Shown: piece by piece, positions 30,284-40,308 of the stretch | Position numbering within the stretch: the first letter of the stretch is position 1 | Layout: each line of letters opens with the position of its first letter | Origin: Clostridiaceae bacterium | Lineage (GTDB): Bacteria > Bacillota > Clostridia > Lachnospirales > Lachnospiraceae | Reading direction: 5' to 3' | Assembly: GCA_910575585.1 (NCBI GenBank) | Contig: CAJTGF010000018.1 | Span: 20,607-84,606 of the forward strand | Length of the DNA stretch: 64,000 nt | Notes under the pieces: generated by a model | Told to the model about the DNA's origin: nothing | The model's database searches: none | What the model saw: only the letters and a program-made list of their open reading frames with translations | Translations under genes and position numbers: made by a program

Positions 30284-31522
30284 ATGAATCCCAAATACCC
30301 TCTATATAAATACATTGCAGCAATCCTGGTTACCCTGACTCTGTCTTGTCAGATGTTTTTCGTCCCAGCCAATGCCGGACAGGAGGAGGACTCATCTCTG
30401 AATCTGAACGCCCAGTCCGCGGTTCTGATGGATGCCTCCACCGGGCGAGTGCTTTACGGGAAAGAGGAGGATCTGATCCGCCCTATGGCCAGCACCACCA
30501 AGATCATGACCTGTATCCTGGCTTTGGAGAGGTGCGATCCTGATGATGAGGTGGTGGTGTCCTCCTACGCGGCCAGCCAGCCCAAGGTCCATCTTGGGGC
30601 GGCTTCCGGGCGCAGGTTCCGGCTGGGGGATATTCTCCACTCTCTCATGCTGGAGTCCCACAATGACAGCGCCGTGATGGTGGCGGAGCATGTGGCGGGC
30701 AGCACGCAGGAATTTGCGGCGCTGATGAACGAAAAAGCCAGGGACATCGGGTGTGAACATACCTGGTTCATTACGCCCAACGGTCTGGACGCCCAAGAGA
30801 CGGGGGATGGCGGAGAGGTAAGGCTTCATAGCACTACAGCCAGGGATTTGGCGGCCATTATGAGCTACTGTGTCTGGCAGTCCCCCAAGAGCCGTGAGTT
30901 TCTGGCCATAACCCAGGCCCAGAACTATTATTTCACGGATCTGGACGGGAAAGGCAATTATTCCTGCGTTAACCATAACGCGCTTCTGACTATGATGGAC
31001 GGAGTCGTGTCAGGGAAGACCGGGTTTACGGGAGGAGCCGGGTACTGCTATGTGGGGGCGCTGGAAGATAACGGGAGAAAGTACGTGATCGCCCTTCTTG
31101 GCTGCGGCTGGCCGCCTCACAAAACGTACAAGTGGAATGACGCCAGAAAGCTATTTACCTATGGGCTACAAAATTATGAGAACCGTCCTGCAGGGGAAAC
31201 GCCAAAGCTACCCCCTGTTTTGGTGGATGGAGGGATTCCCGCTGACGGCATGGGGCATGAGGCCAGGATTGGGCTAAAAACTTTGGGGGAGGAAGGGAAG
31301 GTTTTTCAGGCGCTTATGAAAGAGGGGGAGAGGATAGAGACGCAGATCCGTATCCCCTCAAAGCTTGCCGCTCCCGTAAGGGCAGGGCAGCAGGTGGGGG
31401 AGATTGTCTACACCTTGGAGGGGGTCCGGGTATATTCCCGTCCGGTGTATGCAGCGGAGACGGTGGAGCAGATCGACTGGAGATGGTGTGCCGGACAGAC
31501 AGCGGGATTATTTTTACAGTAA
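30284..31522 (+). CDS. dacF: D-alanyl-D-alanine carboxypeptidase (PBP5-like)
   Basis: 412 residues. Signal peptide 1-31 (YIAAILVTLTLSCQMFFVPA). The three active-site motifs of S11 serine peptidases are present: STTK (about 70-73), SHN (about 124-126, LESHNDSAVMV) and KTG (about 244-246, VSGKTGFTGGAG). It trims the terminal D-Ala of peptidoglycan stem peptides. A C-terminal beta domain follows (about 300-400), without an obvious final amphipathic anchor, though the end (WCAGQTAGLFLQ) may be one. It is the first chromosomal gene after the ICE; the ICE may have separated it from its native promoter. Confidence 0.9.
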   Translation: MNPKYPLYKYIAAILVTLTLSCQMFFVPANAGQEEDSSLNLNAQSAVLMDASTGRVLYGKEEDLIRPMASTTKIMTCILALERCDPDDEVVVSSYAASQPKVHLGAASGRRFRLGDILHSLMLESHNDSAVMVAEHVAGSTQEFAALMNEKARDIGCEHTWFITPNGLDAQETGDGGEVRLHSTTARDLAAIMSYCVWQSPKSREFLAITQAQNYYFTDLDGKGNYSCVNHNALLTMMDGVVSGKTGFTGGAGYCYVGALEDNGRKYVIALLGCGWPPHKTYKWNDARKLFTYGLQNYENRPAGETPKLPPVLVDGGIPADGMGHEARIGLKTLGEEGKVFQALMKEGERIETQIRIPSKLAAPVRAGQQVGEIVYTLEGVRVYSRPVYAAETVEQIDWRWCAGQTAGLFLQ

Positions 31523-31627
31523 TCGCCAATTTAGAACCTGAAAGTTGAAACAGGCCACTCAAAGAAGCGATTTTACCGAATAAAATACTTTATTGGAAAA
31601 ATATTTTATGGAAAATTTATAAAAGTA

Positions 31628-31656
31628 TTGACAAGGAGGGCTGTTTGTATTATCAT
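31628..31656 (+). promoter_or_regulatory. Promoter of the beta-glucoside operon
   Basis: TTGACA (31,628-31,633), 17 bp, TATCAT (31,651-31,656), followed about 30 bp later by the antiterminator target. Confidence 0.65.
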
Positions 31657-31688
31657 AATATTCAGGAACAGAAATGAATAAAAAGATA

Positions 31689-31765
31689 GGCTTGTTACTT
31701 AATCACGATATTAAGGCAAATTCTATAATATATCTGCTGAGAAGACAGATATATATGGAGTTTGT
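31689..31765 (+). promoter_or_regulatory. RAT antiterminator target and conditional terminator
   Basis: GGCTTGTTACTTAA...TTAAGGCAAA (31,689-31,720) matches the ribonucleic antiterminator pattern recognised by LicT/SacT proteins. It is followed by a terminator hairpin, ATATATCTG (about 31,728-31,736) with CAGATATAT (31,746-31,754), and a T-rich tail GTCTTTTTTATTTG. Binding of the LicT-like protein made by the next gene would stabilise the first structure and let transcription through when a beta-glucoside is transported. Confidence 0.75.
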
Positions 31766-31804
31766 CTTTTTTATTTGTTTTTGTTTCGGAAAGGAGGCAG
31801 GAAG

Positions 31805-32671
31805 GTGAAGAAAGAGTTCAAGCAGATCCTGATTGTAAAAAATATTGTAAATAACAATATTGTGATAGCGAAGGATTTCTACGGCCGGGAAGTTATCGCT
31901 ATTGGCAAGGGATTGGGATTTCGTAAACACAAGAATGAAGCAGTTTATCCGGAAGAAATAACAAAAACCTATATTTCAGTGGATAAGCCCAATTATGCTG
32001 TGTTTACCTTGCTTGAAGAGATTCCTTTTGAGGTGATTGAAATTTCCCAGAAGATTATTGATTATGCGGAAGAACATCTGAAAGGCACATTTAATGTGAA
32101 TTTCCTTATGACTCTGGCTGACCATATACATTTCAGCATCGTTCAGTATCATCAGGGAAATCAAACACCAAAACTGCTGAATGAAGAGGTAAAGCGGTTC
32201 TACAGGGAAGAATATAATGTTGCCCAGAAGGCGGTTGCGATGATCAATGAACAGTTTGCTATTGATCTTCCAAAGGATGAGGTGACTTCCATTGCTTTTC
32301 ACCTGATTACCGCAACTGAAAATAAATCGAATCCGCAGATGCTTCAGATCATGCATGCGGTGTCTGATATTGTAAAGATTGTGGAGCAGCACCTGGGCTG
32401 TCCGCTGGATGAGCATTCTCTGACGTACTCCAGATTTATTATCCATTTAAAGCTCTTTCTTAGAAATGTATTGTCAGACCAGGCAGCGCATAACGAAGTC
32501 TCTTTTGCATCTATTTTTAACCAGTTAAAGACAGAGTACGAGCAAAGTCTGGAATGTGTAAAGAGTATTTCTGATTATGTAATGGAACATTACAACTATC
32601 TGTGCAGTGACGAAGACTGTATTTATCTGATGATAGATATTGTCCACTTATATGAGAGATCAAAATCGTAG
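31805..32671 (+). CDS. licT: BglG/LicT-family transcription antiterminator
   Basis: 288 residues. The N-terminal co-antiterminator RNA-binding domain (VKNIVNNNIVIAKDFYGREV, then IAIGKGLGFRKHKN, about 1-56) is followed by two PTS regulation domains with the expected His residues (MTLADHIHFSIVQ and IAFHLITATENK). It binds the RAT hairpin in its own leader when dephosphorylated. The GTG at 31,805 is chosen because AAAGGAGG is placed correctly before it; the ATG-like start at 31,775 lies in the terminator tail. It leads the operon licT, IIBC, IIA, 6-phospho-beta-glucosidase. Confidence 0.88.
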   Translation: MKKEFKQILIVKNIVNNNIVIAKDFYGREVIAIGKGLGFRKHKNEAVYPEEITKTYISVDKPNYAVFTLLEEIPFEVIEISQKIIDYAEEHLKGTFNVNFLMTLADHIHFSIVQYHQGNQTPKLLNEEVKRFYREEYNVAQKAVAMINEQFAIDLPKDEVTSIAFHLITATENKSNPQMLQIMHAVSDIVKIVEQHLGCPLDEHSLTYSRFIIHLKLFLRNVLSDQAAHNEVSFASIFNQLKTEYEQSLECVKSISDYVMEHYNYLCSDEDCIYLMIDIVHLYERSKS

Positions 32672-32686
32672 TAGGAGGGATGAATT

Positions 32687-34069
32687 ATGGCTAAAGTGAA
32701 TTATGAGGAATTGGCCGCCAGTATTATGGGACAAATCGGCGGTACAGAAAATGTAAAAACAGTAACTCACTGTGTTACACGTCTGCGTTTTCATTTAAAA
32801 GACAGAGGCGCAGCCAGAGATAATGAGATAAAAAAGCTTCCTGGAGTTCTGGGAGTCGTGTACGGCAACGGACAGTATCAGATTATTCTGGGAGAGCATC
32901 TCTTTACTACATATGACTGTATCGTAAAAAATTATTCGGTTGAAACAGAGGAATTGATCAATGAAAACCTGGACGAGGATTTACTTAAGGGACAGAAGAA
33001 CGCAAAATACTATTTCGAGAAAATAATTACTTTTATGGGGCAGGCGCTGACGCCGTTTATCACAGTGGTGTACGGAGCGGGAATGCTGCGGGTTGTGCTG
33101 TCTCTTGTCAGTTACTTTGCGCCGGCGGTGACCGAAAGTTCGACCTATCAGATGTTTAATTTTATGGCGCTGACACCTTTTTATTTTATGCCGATTTTGG
33201 TTGCTTATGGAACTTCAAGGGTGCTAAAGTCCAATCCGGCTTTTGCGATTGCTATGGCAGCGGCTTTGCTGTACCCGGATTTTAATGCCATAATGGCGGC
33301 CGGTGAGCCTGTGTCCATGTTTGGGTTGCCCGTCCATCTGGGGACTTATGGGAACTCGCTGCTTCCGGGGATTTTTTCAGCGATTCTCTGCGCCTATTTG
33401 GAGCGATTTTTCTATCGCGTCATACCAGGCATGCTAAAATCGGTATTTGCGCCGCTGTGCGTTTTTCTCATCGGCTTTCCTGTTACTGTACTGGTTTTAG
33501 GACCGGCCGGTTCCATTGTCGGTTCCTGGATTGTGGCAGGAATTGTATGGCTGCAGTCCCATGTAGGCGGTTTTGCGCCCGGAATTATCGCGGCCACACA
33601 TCCGTTCCTGGTAATGACCGGCGTTAATATGCTGATGGTTGGGCCTATGACCGAACTTTTAGCCCGGGTAGGCTTTGACAATGTATTTCGTCCCGGATGG
33701 ATTTTACATAACATATCCGAGGGAGGAGCCTGTATCGCGGTTGCTTTAAAAACGAAAGACAAAGATCTGCGAACGGCGGCTTTATCGGCAGGTGTGGGAG
33801 CGTTTTTGTCCGGCGTTTCGGAACCGGCGTTATATGGTATTAATCTGAGGCTGAAAAAACCCATGATCGGATTGGTTCTGGGCGGTTTTGCAGGTGGCGC
33901 GGTCGCCGGCATTATGGGCGCGAAGGCATATACCATGGGGTATTCCAGCGTACTTGGCGTAGTTATTTTTGAGGATACGCTGATAGCAATTCTGGTAGGT
34001 ATTGCCGTGTCGTTTGCCGTATCGTTTCTTGTTACCATGGCCCTCTATGACGGAAAAGAAAGTGGGTGA
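32687..34069 (+). CDS. bglP: PTS beta-glucoside transporter, subunits IIB-IIC
   Basis: 460 residues. The IIB domain (1-90) has the phosphorylated Cys in THCVTRLRFHLKD (about residue 28). The IIC domain (about 100-455) has some ten hydrophobic segments and the conserved GVSEPALYGINLRLKKP loop (about 380-396). The protein lacks the fused IIA domain of many BglP proteins; IIA is encoded separately by the next gene. It imports and phosphorylates a beta-glucoside. AGGAGGG lies before the ATG. Its expression is under the antitermination system upstream. Confidence 0.88.
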   Translation: MAKVNYEELAASIMGQIGGTENVKTVTHCVTRLRFHLKDRGAARDNEIKKLPGVLGVVYGNGQYQIILGEHLFTTYDCIVKNYSVETEELINENLDEDLLKGQKNAKYYFEKIITFMGQALTPFITVVYGAGMLRVVLSLVSYFAPAVTESSTYQMFNFMALTPFYFMPILVAYGTSRVLKSNPAFAIAMAAALLYPDFNAIMAAGEPVSMFGLPVHLGTYGNSLLPGIFSAILCAYLERFFYRVIPGMLKSVFAPLCVFLIGFPVTVLVLGPAGSIVGSWIVAGIVWLQSHVGGFAPGIIAATHPFLVMTGVNMLMVGPMTELLARVGFDNVFRPGWILHNISEGGACIAVALKTKDKDLRTAALSAGVGAFLSGVSEPALYGINLRLKKPMIGLVLGGFAGGAVAGIMGAKAYTMGYSSVLGVVIFEDTLIAILVGIAVSFAVSFLVTMALYDGKESG

Positions 34070-34072
34070 TTT

Positions 34073-36069
<1,997 letters not shown>

Positions 36070-36120
36070 GGGAAAGCAGGATTGCGGGAGCATGAAACGC
36101 AGAGCAATCCGTAGGCATCA

Positions 36121-36144
36121 GGGGGCAAAAAACCTTTTGCCCCC
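36121..36144. terminator. Hairpin after the beta-glucoside operon
   Basis: GGGGGCAAAA and TTTTGCCCCC are perfect 10-bp arms with an AACC loop. The A/T runs inside the stem suit either strand. Confidence 0.6.
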
Positions 36145-36169
36145 AACATCATGATATTGGCCGGAAATA

Positions 36170-36213
36170 AAAACGGCAGAAACCCGATGAATACCGGGTT
36201 TCTGCCGTTTTGT
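36170..36213 (+). terminator. Strong rho-independent terminator
   Basis: AAACGGCAGAAACCCG and CGGGTTTCTGCCGTTT form a perfect 16-bp stem with a short loop, followed by TGTTTGG. It ends the beta-glucoside operon. Confidence 0.85.
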
Positions 36214-36352
36214 TTGGTTGTCAGTCATTTTTACCCGGAAGCCCGGCTGATTTTTTGATCTGGTTTACGCGGCAATTGAGGTGGAGAAGATCCGTTTGGG
36301 ATGGTGTATGGGGAAGGTGCAGGAATATTTTTGCAGCAGCGCCAATTTCCTC

Positions 36353-36386
36353 TTGAAAAATCCTATTTTTCAATATACAATATAAT
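36353..36386 (+). promoter_or_regulatory. Probable promoter of the carboxyltransferase operon
   Basis: TTGAAA at 36,353-36,358, a 17-bp spacer and TACAAT (36,376-36,381), with TATAAT overlapping at 36,381-36,386. The rest of the 36,214-36,474 intergenic region shows no gene. Confidence 0.45.
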
Positions 36387-36474
36387 CGGCAGAAATTTGG
36401 ATTTACCGGCCTGGATTTGTTAAATTTGAGACAAACGGATCCGGCCAAACTATTTTATAATGGAGGACAGCAAA

Positions 36475-37929
36475 ATGAGTAATTCAGCACAAACATCAGC
36501 AAGCAGCCGCATCCATATGCTGCTTGATGAGAACAGTTTTGTTGAAGTCGGCTCCTATGTGACAGCCAGGAACACGGACTTTAACATGACAGACAAGGAA
36601 ACACCTGCTGATGGTGTGGTGACCGGATATGGGACCATTGACGGCTGCCTTGTGTATGTGTACAGCCAGGACGCGGCGGTTTTAGGCGGTTCCATGGGCG
36701 AGATGCACGCAAAAAAGATCTCCAGGATCTACGGCATGGCCATGAAGATGGGTGCTCCGGTCATCGGACTGGTGGACTGCGCCGGCCTGCGTCTTCAGGA
36801 GGCTACGGACGCCCTTCACGGATTTGGAGAGCTGTTTTATGATCAGACCATGGCCTCTGGCGTAATTGTGCAGATTTCAGCCATTTTCGGCACTTGCGGC
36901 GGCGGCATGGCAGTATCCTCTGCCATTGCGGACTTTACGTTCATGGAGGAAAAGAAGGCAAAATTATTCGTAAACTCGCCCAATGCCATTGATGACAACT
37001 ATGCAGGCAAATGTGACACCGCATCAGCTGCCTATCAGAGTGAGATGGCAGGAACTGTGGATTTTACGGGGGACGAGGCAGAGGTGATCGCGAAGATCCG
37101 CGCTCTGGTATCCATTCTTCCGTCCAACAACGAGGAGGATCTGTCCTACGCTCCCTGCGGCGATGACCTAAACAGGGTCTGCGAAGGGCTTGGCAACTGC
37201 GTGGAGGATACGGGGATCGCCCTGTCTACCATCTCCGACGACAATTTCTTTATGGAGATGAAAAAAGATTTCGCTCCGTCCATGGTCACCGGATTCATCC
37301 GGTTAAACGGCTCCACCGTAGGCTGTGTGGCCAACCGCAGCGCCGTGTACGGCGAGGACGGCAGTAAGGCGGCGGAGTATGCCCCTGTGCTTAACGCCAA
37401 GGGCTGCAGAAAGGCGGCGGAGTTTGTAAACTTCTGCGACGCCTTTAACATCCCCCTGCTGACTCTGGTAAACGTCACCGGATATAAAGCAGACAAGTGC
37501 AACGAAAAGACACTGGCCAAGTCGGCTGCTAAACTGACCTATGCCTTTGCCAACGCCAGCGTTCCCAAGGTAACCGTTATTGTGGGACAGGCATACGGCA
37601 CCGCTTATCTGACCATGGCCAGCAAGTCCATCGGCGCGGATATTGTCTACGCGTGGCCCGATGCGGTCATCGGCATGATGGACGCCACCGCGGCGGCCAA
37701 GATCATGTACGCCGACGAGATCAAGGCATCGGACAACGGGGCCGTCCTGATCAGGGAGAAAGCGGCTTTGTACCGCGACATCCAGTCCAGCGCCGTGGCG
37801 GCGGCAAAGAGAGGTTATGTTGATGACATCATCGAGGCAAAGGACACCAGGAAGCGGGTCATTGCGGCTTTTGAGATGTTGTTCACAAAGAGAGAGGACC
37901 GTCCGTCCAAGAAGCATGGCACGGTCTAA
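36475..37929 (+). CDS. Biotin-dependent carboxyltransferase, 12S/PccB-like
   Basis: 484 residues. The two halves of a crotonase-like carboxyltransferase are visible: GTIDGCLVYVYSQDAAVLGG with GLVDCAGLRLQEATDALHGF (N half) and FVNFCDAFNIPLLTLVNVTG with VIVGQAYGTAYLTMASKSIG (C half). It resembles the acyl-CoA carboxyltransferase of methylmalonyl-CoA decarboxylase and transcarboxylase 12S, moving CO2 between carboxybiotin and an acyl-CoA, probably propionyl-/methylmalonyl-CoA. The ATG at 36,475 follows GGAGG by 7 bases (36,460 lacks a site). It heads the operon with OadG-like, biotin carrier, OadB-like and 5S/OadA-like genes. Confidence 0.85.
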   Translation: MSNSAQTSASSRIHMLLDENSFVEVGSYVTARNTDFNMTDKETPADGVVTGYGTIDGCLVYVYSQDAAVLGGSMGEMHAKKISRIYGMAMKMGAPVIGLVDCAGLRLQEATDALHGFGELFYDQTMASGVIVQISAIFGTCGGGMAVSSAIADFTFMEEKKAKLFVNSPNAIDDNYAGKCDTASAAYQSEMAGTVDFTGDEAEVIAKIRALVSILPSNNEEDLSYAPCGDDLNRVCEGLGNCVEDTGIALSTISDDNFFMEMKKDFAPSMVTGFIRLNGSTVGCVANRSAVYGEDGSKAAEYAPVLNAKGCRKAAEFVNFCDAFNIPLLTLVNVTGYKADKCNEKTLAKSAAKLTYAFANASVPKVTVIVGQAYGTAYLTMASKSIGADIVYAWPDAVIGMMDATAAAKIMYADEIKASDNGAVLIREKAALYRDIQSSAVAAAKRGYVDDIIEAKDTRKRVIAAFEMLFTKREDRPSKKHGTV

Positions 37930-37947
37930 TGATGAGGTGACAGGCAT

Positions 37948-38709
37948 ATGAAACAGTTTAAGAAACAGGTATTATTGGTGCTTTTTATGGCGGCGTGCCT
38001 TTTCGCTCTGACAGCCTGCGCGGCCGAGGCAGAAAAGACCAATATAGACGCAGCCGAGGCGCAGATGCTTGAGGAAAGCGCCAAGACGGTCCTTGAAGGA
38101 TTCGCGGCCGTGCCGGATGCCAATCTGAATGCCATTATCGAACAGTACCGGGAAAATGACATGGAGGCCCTGGCATCGGGCCTGGAGGGCTATTTGAGCG
38201 TCAGGAATGATCTGGGCGCCTACGTCTCGACAGAGTCGGGGATCACCGTAAAAGGTGATGAGGGCTATACCATCACCCTGAACACGGTATTCGAGCAGCG
38301 GACATGTCAGTTTATCCTTACGCTGGATAAACGGATGGAGAACATCACGTCTTTGTCCTTTATCCCGTCCTATTCCCTGGGCGAGAACATGACCAAGGCG
38401 GCGCTGAACACCCTTATGGGCATGGGTACCGTGTTTGTGGTGCTGATCTTTATCAGCTGGCTTATCGGCTGCTTTAAGTATATCGGGAAGTACGAGGACA
38501 AGAGGAAGCATCCCCATCCCCCGGCTCCCTTAAAGACTAAGCCGTCCGCTCCGGCAATGGCTCCTGCCGCAAAGGAAAACCTTGTGGATGATCTGGAACT
38601 GGTGGCGGTCATCACGGCGGCTATTGCGGCAAGTTCTGACACGCCGGCAGACGGGCTGGTGGTCCGCTCCATCAGACGGGCTCCGGGTAATAAATGGAAA
38701 AGAGCATAA
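37948..38709 (+). CDS. OadG-like subunit with lipoprotein-type N-terminus
   Basis: 253 residues. A signal with lipobox-like LTACAAEAEK (Cys at about residue 25) leads an extracytoplasmic domain with DUF3887-like features (LEESAKTVLEGFAAV, then FILTLDKRMENITSLSF, about 35-140). Next is a single membrane helix (MGTVFVVLIFISWLIGCFKY, about 153-172) and a Pro/Ala-rich cytoplasmic tail. The helix plus tail match the small OadG subunit that links OadA and OadB, so this is an OadG extended outward by a sensor-like domain. It lies second in the operon; ribosome site ATGAGGTG. Confidence 0.75.
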   Translation: MKQFKKQVLLVLFMAACLFALTACAAEAEKTNIDAAEAQMLEESAKTVLEGFAAVPDANLNAIIEQYRENDMEALASGLEGYLSVRNDLGAYVSTESGITVKGDEGYTITLNTVFEQRTCQFILTLDKRMENITSLSFIPSYSLGENMTKAALNTLMGMGTVFVVLIFISWLIGCFKYIGKYEDKRKHPHPPAPLKTKPSAPAMAPAAKENLVDDLELVAVITAAIAASSDTPADGLVVRSIRRAPGNKWKRA

Positions 38710-38730
38710 TCAATCAGGAGGATTATCATC

Positions 38731-39102
38731 ATGAAAAATTATACGATCACAGTAAATGGCAATGTATATGAAGTAACCGTAGAAGAAGGGACAACTGCCG
38801 GAGCGGCTTCTGCTCCAAGAGCAGCGGCAGCCCCCAAGGCAGCCCCGGCTCCGGCTGTGAAAGCGGCGGCCCCTGCAGGCGCCCAGGGTTCCGTGGCAGT
38901 GACGGCTCCCATGCCGGGCAAGATTCTGGGCATAAAGGTCCAGGCCGGCCAGAGTGTGGCTAAGGGAGACGCGATTATCGTTTTGGAGGCCATGAAGATG
39001 GAGAATGAGATTGTGGCTCCTTCCGACGGGACCATTGCCACCATCGAAGTGGCGGTGGGAGATGCTGTAGAAGCAGGCCAGACTCTGGCTACTTTAAACT
39101 AG
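38731..39102 (+). CDS. Biotin carboxyl carrier protein
   Basis: 123 residues. The C-terminal biotinyl domain contains EAMKMENEIV with the biotinylated Lys (about residue 89) and the flanking VTAPMPGKILGIKVQAGQSV. A flexible Ala/Pro linker (about 25-50) connects it to an N-terminal YTITVNGNVYEVTVEE strand. It shuttles CO2 as carboxybiotin between the carboxyltransferases of this operon and the membrane subunit OadB. GGAGG precedes the ATG. Confidence 0.92.
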   Translation: MKNYTITVNGNVYEVTVEEGTTAGAASAPRAAAAPKAAPAPAVKAAAPAGAQGSVAVTAPMPGKILGIKVQAGQSVAKGDAIIVLEAMKMENEIVAPSDGTIATIEVAVGDAVEAGQTLATLN

Positions 39103-39145
39103 GGGTCTGCATCTATGGACGCAGATTCCGGATGGAGGGATTAAC

Positions 39146-40273
39146 ATGGAATATATAACAAGTACATTGGGGAATCTTCTTCAGCAGACAGCATTTTTGA
39201 ACCTGACAGGGGGCAACCTGGTCATGATCGCCGTGGCCTGCGGGTTTTTGTACCTGGCCATCAAGAAGGGATTTGAGCCTCTTTTGCTGGTTCCGATCGC
39301 CTTTGGCATGCTGCTTGTTAATATCTACCCGGATATTATGGAAGAGGGAGGACTTCTCCACTACTTCTTTTTACTGGACGAGTGGAGCATTCTTCCTTCC
39401 CTGATCTTCATGGGCGTGGGGGCCATGACGGATTTCGGTCCTCTGATCGCCAACCCGAAAAGTTTTCTTTTGGGCGCGGCGGCCCAGTTCGGCATCTATA
39501 GCGCCTACTTTATGGCGATCTTTATGGGATTTAACGACAGGGCGGCGGCAGCCATCTCCATTATCGGCGGCGCCGACGGCCCCACGTCCATCTTCCTGGC
39601 CGGCAAGCTGGGACAGACGGGCCTTATGGGTCCCATCGCTGTGGCGGCCTACTCCTACATGGCTTTGGTGCCGATCATCCAGCCGCCTATTATGAAATTT
39701 TTTACCACAGAGCAGGAGCGCAGGATCAAGATGGAGCAGCTGCGTCCGGTATCTAAGCTGGAGAAGATCCTGTTCCCCATCATCGTTACCATTGTGGTGT
39801 GTCTCATACTGCCGTCTACGGCTCCCCTTGTGGGCATGCTGATGCTGGGCAATCTGTTTAAAGAATCCGGCGTTGTGGGACAGCTGGCGGAGACCGCGTC
39901 CAACGCCATGATGTATATCGTGGTTATCCTTCTGGGCACTTCCGTAGGCGCCACTACCAGCGCGGAGGCATTCCTTAATTGGGATACCATCAAGATCGTG
40001 GCCCTGGGCCTGATCGCTTTTGCCGTAGGCACCGCCGCAGGCGTGCTGTTCGGAAAGATCATGTGCAAGGTGACAGGCGGCAAGGTGAACCCGCTGATCG
40101 GGTCCGCCGGAGTGTCGGCAGTGCCTATGGCAGCCCGTGTTTCCCAGAAAGTGGGAGCGGAGGCTGATCCCACCAACTTCCTTCTGATGCACGCCATGGG
40201 ACCCAACGTGGCAGGCGTGATCGGCACCGCCGTGGCGGCCGGTACGTTTATGGCCATCTTTGGCGTAAAATAG
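39146..40273 (+). CDS. oadB: Na+-translocating decarboxylase beta subunit (OadB/GcdB/MmdB)
   Basis: 375 residues with about nine to eleven hydrophobic segments. The family signatures are FMGVGAMTDFGPLIANPKSF (about 90-109), ISIIGGADGPTSIFLAGKLG (about 136-155, containing the catalytic Asp) and the C-terminal GPNVAGVIGTAVAAGTFMAI (about 352-371). It decarboxylates carboxybiotin at the membrane and pumps Na+ out. Its neighbours supply carboxybiotin. Confidence 0.93.
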   Translation: MEYITSTLGNLLQQTAFLNLTGGNLVMIAVACGFLYLAIKKGFEPLLLVPIAFGMLLVNIYPDIMEEGGLLHYFFLLDEWSILPSLIFMGVGAMTDFGPLIANPKSFLLGAAAQFGIYSAYFMAIFMGFNDRAAAAISIIGGADGPTSIFLAGKLGQTGLMGPIAVAAYSYMALVPIIQPPIMKFFTTEQERRIKMEQLRPVSKLEKILFPIIVTIVVCLILPSTAPLVGMLMLGNLFKESGVVGQLAETASNAMMYIVVILLGTSVGATTSAEAFLNWDTIKIVALGLIAFAVGTAAGVLFGKIMCKVTGGKVNPLIGSAGVSAVPMAARVSQKVGAEADPTNFLLMHAMGPNVAGVIGTAVAAGTFMAIFGVK

Positions 40274-40308
40274 CAAGAAATCTTAATTGAAAATTTGGAG
40301 GTAATATA

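Noticed and set aside
36214..36474. Riboswitch before the carboxyltransferase operon
   Set aside because: No conserved riboswitch pairing pattern could be recognised; only promoter-like boxes.
39371..40276. Minus-strand frame opposite oadB
   Set aside because: His-rich shadow of the membrane protein gene with no supporting features.
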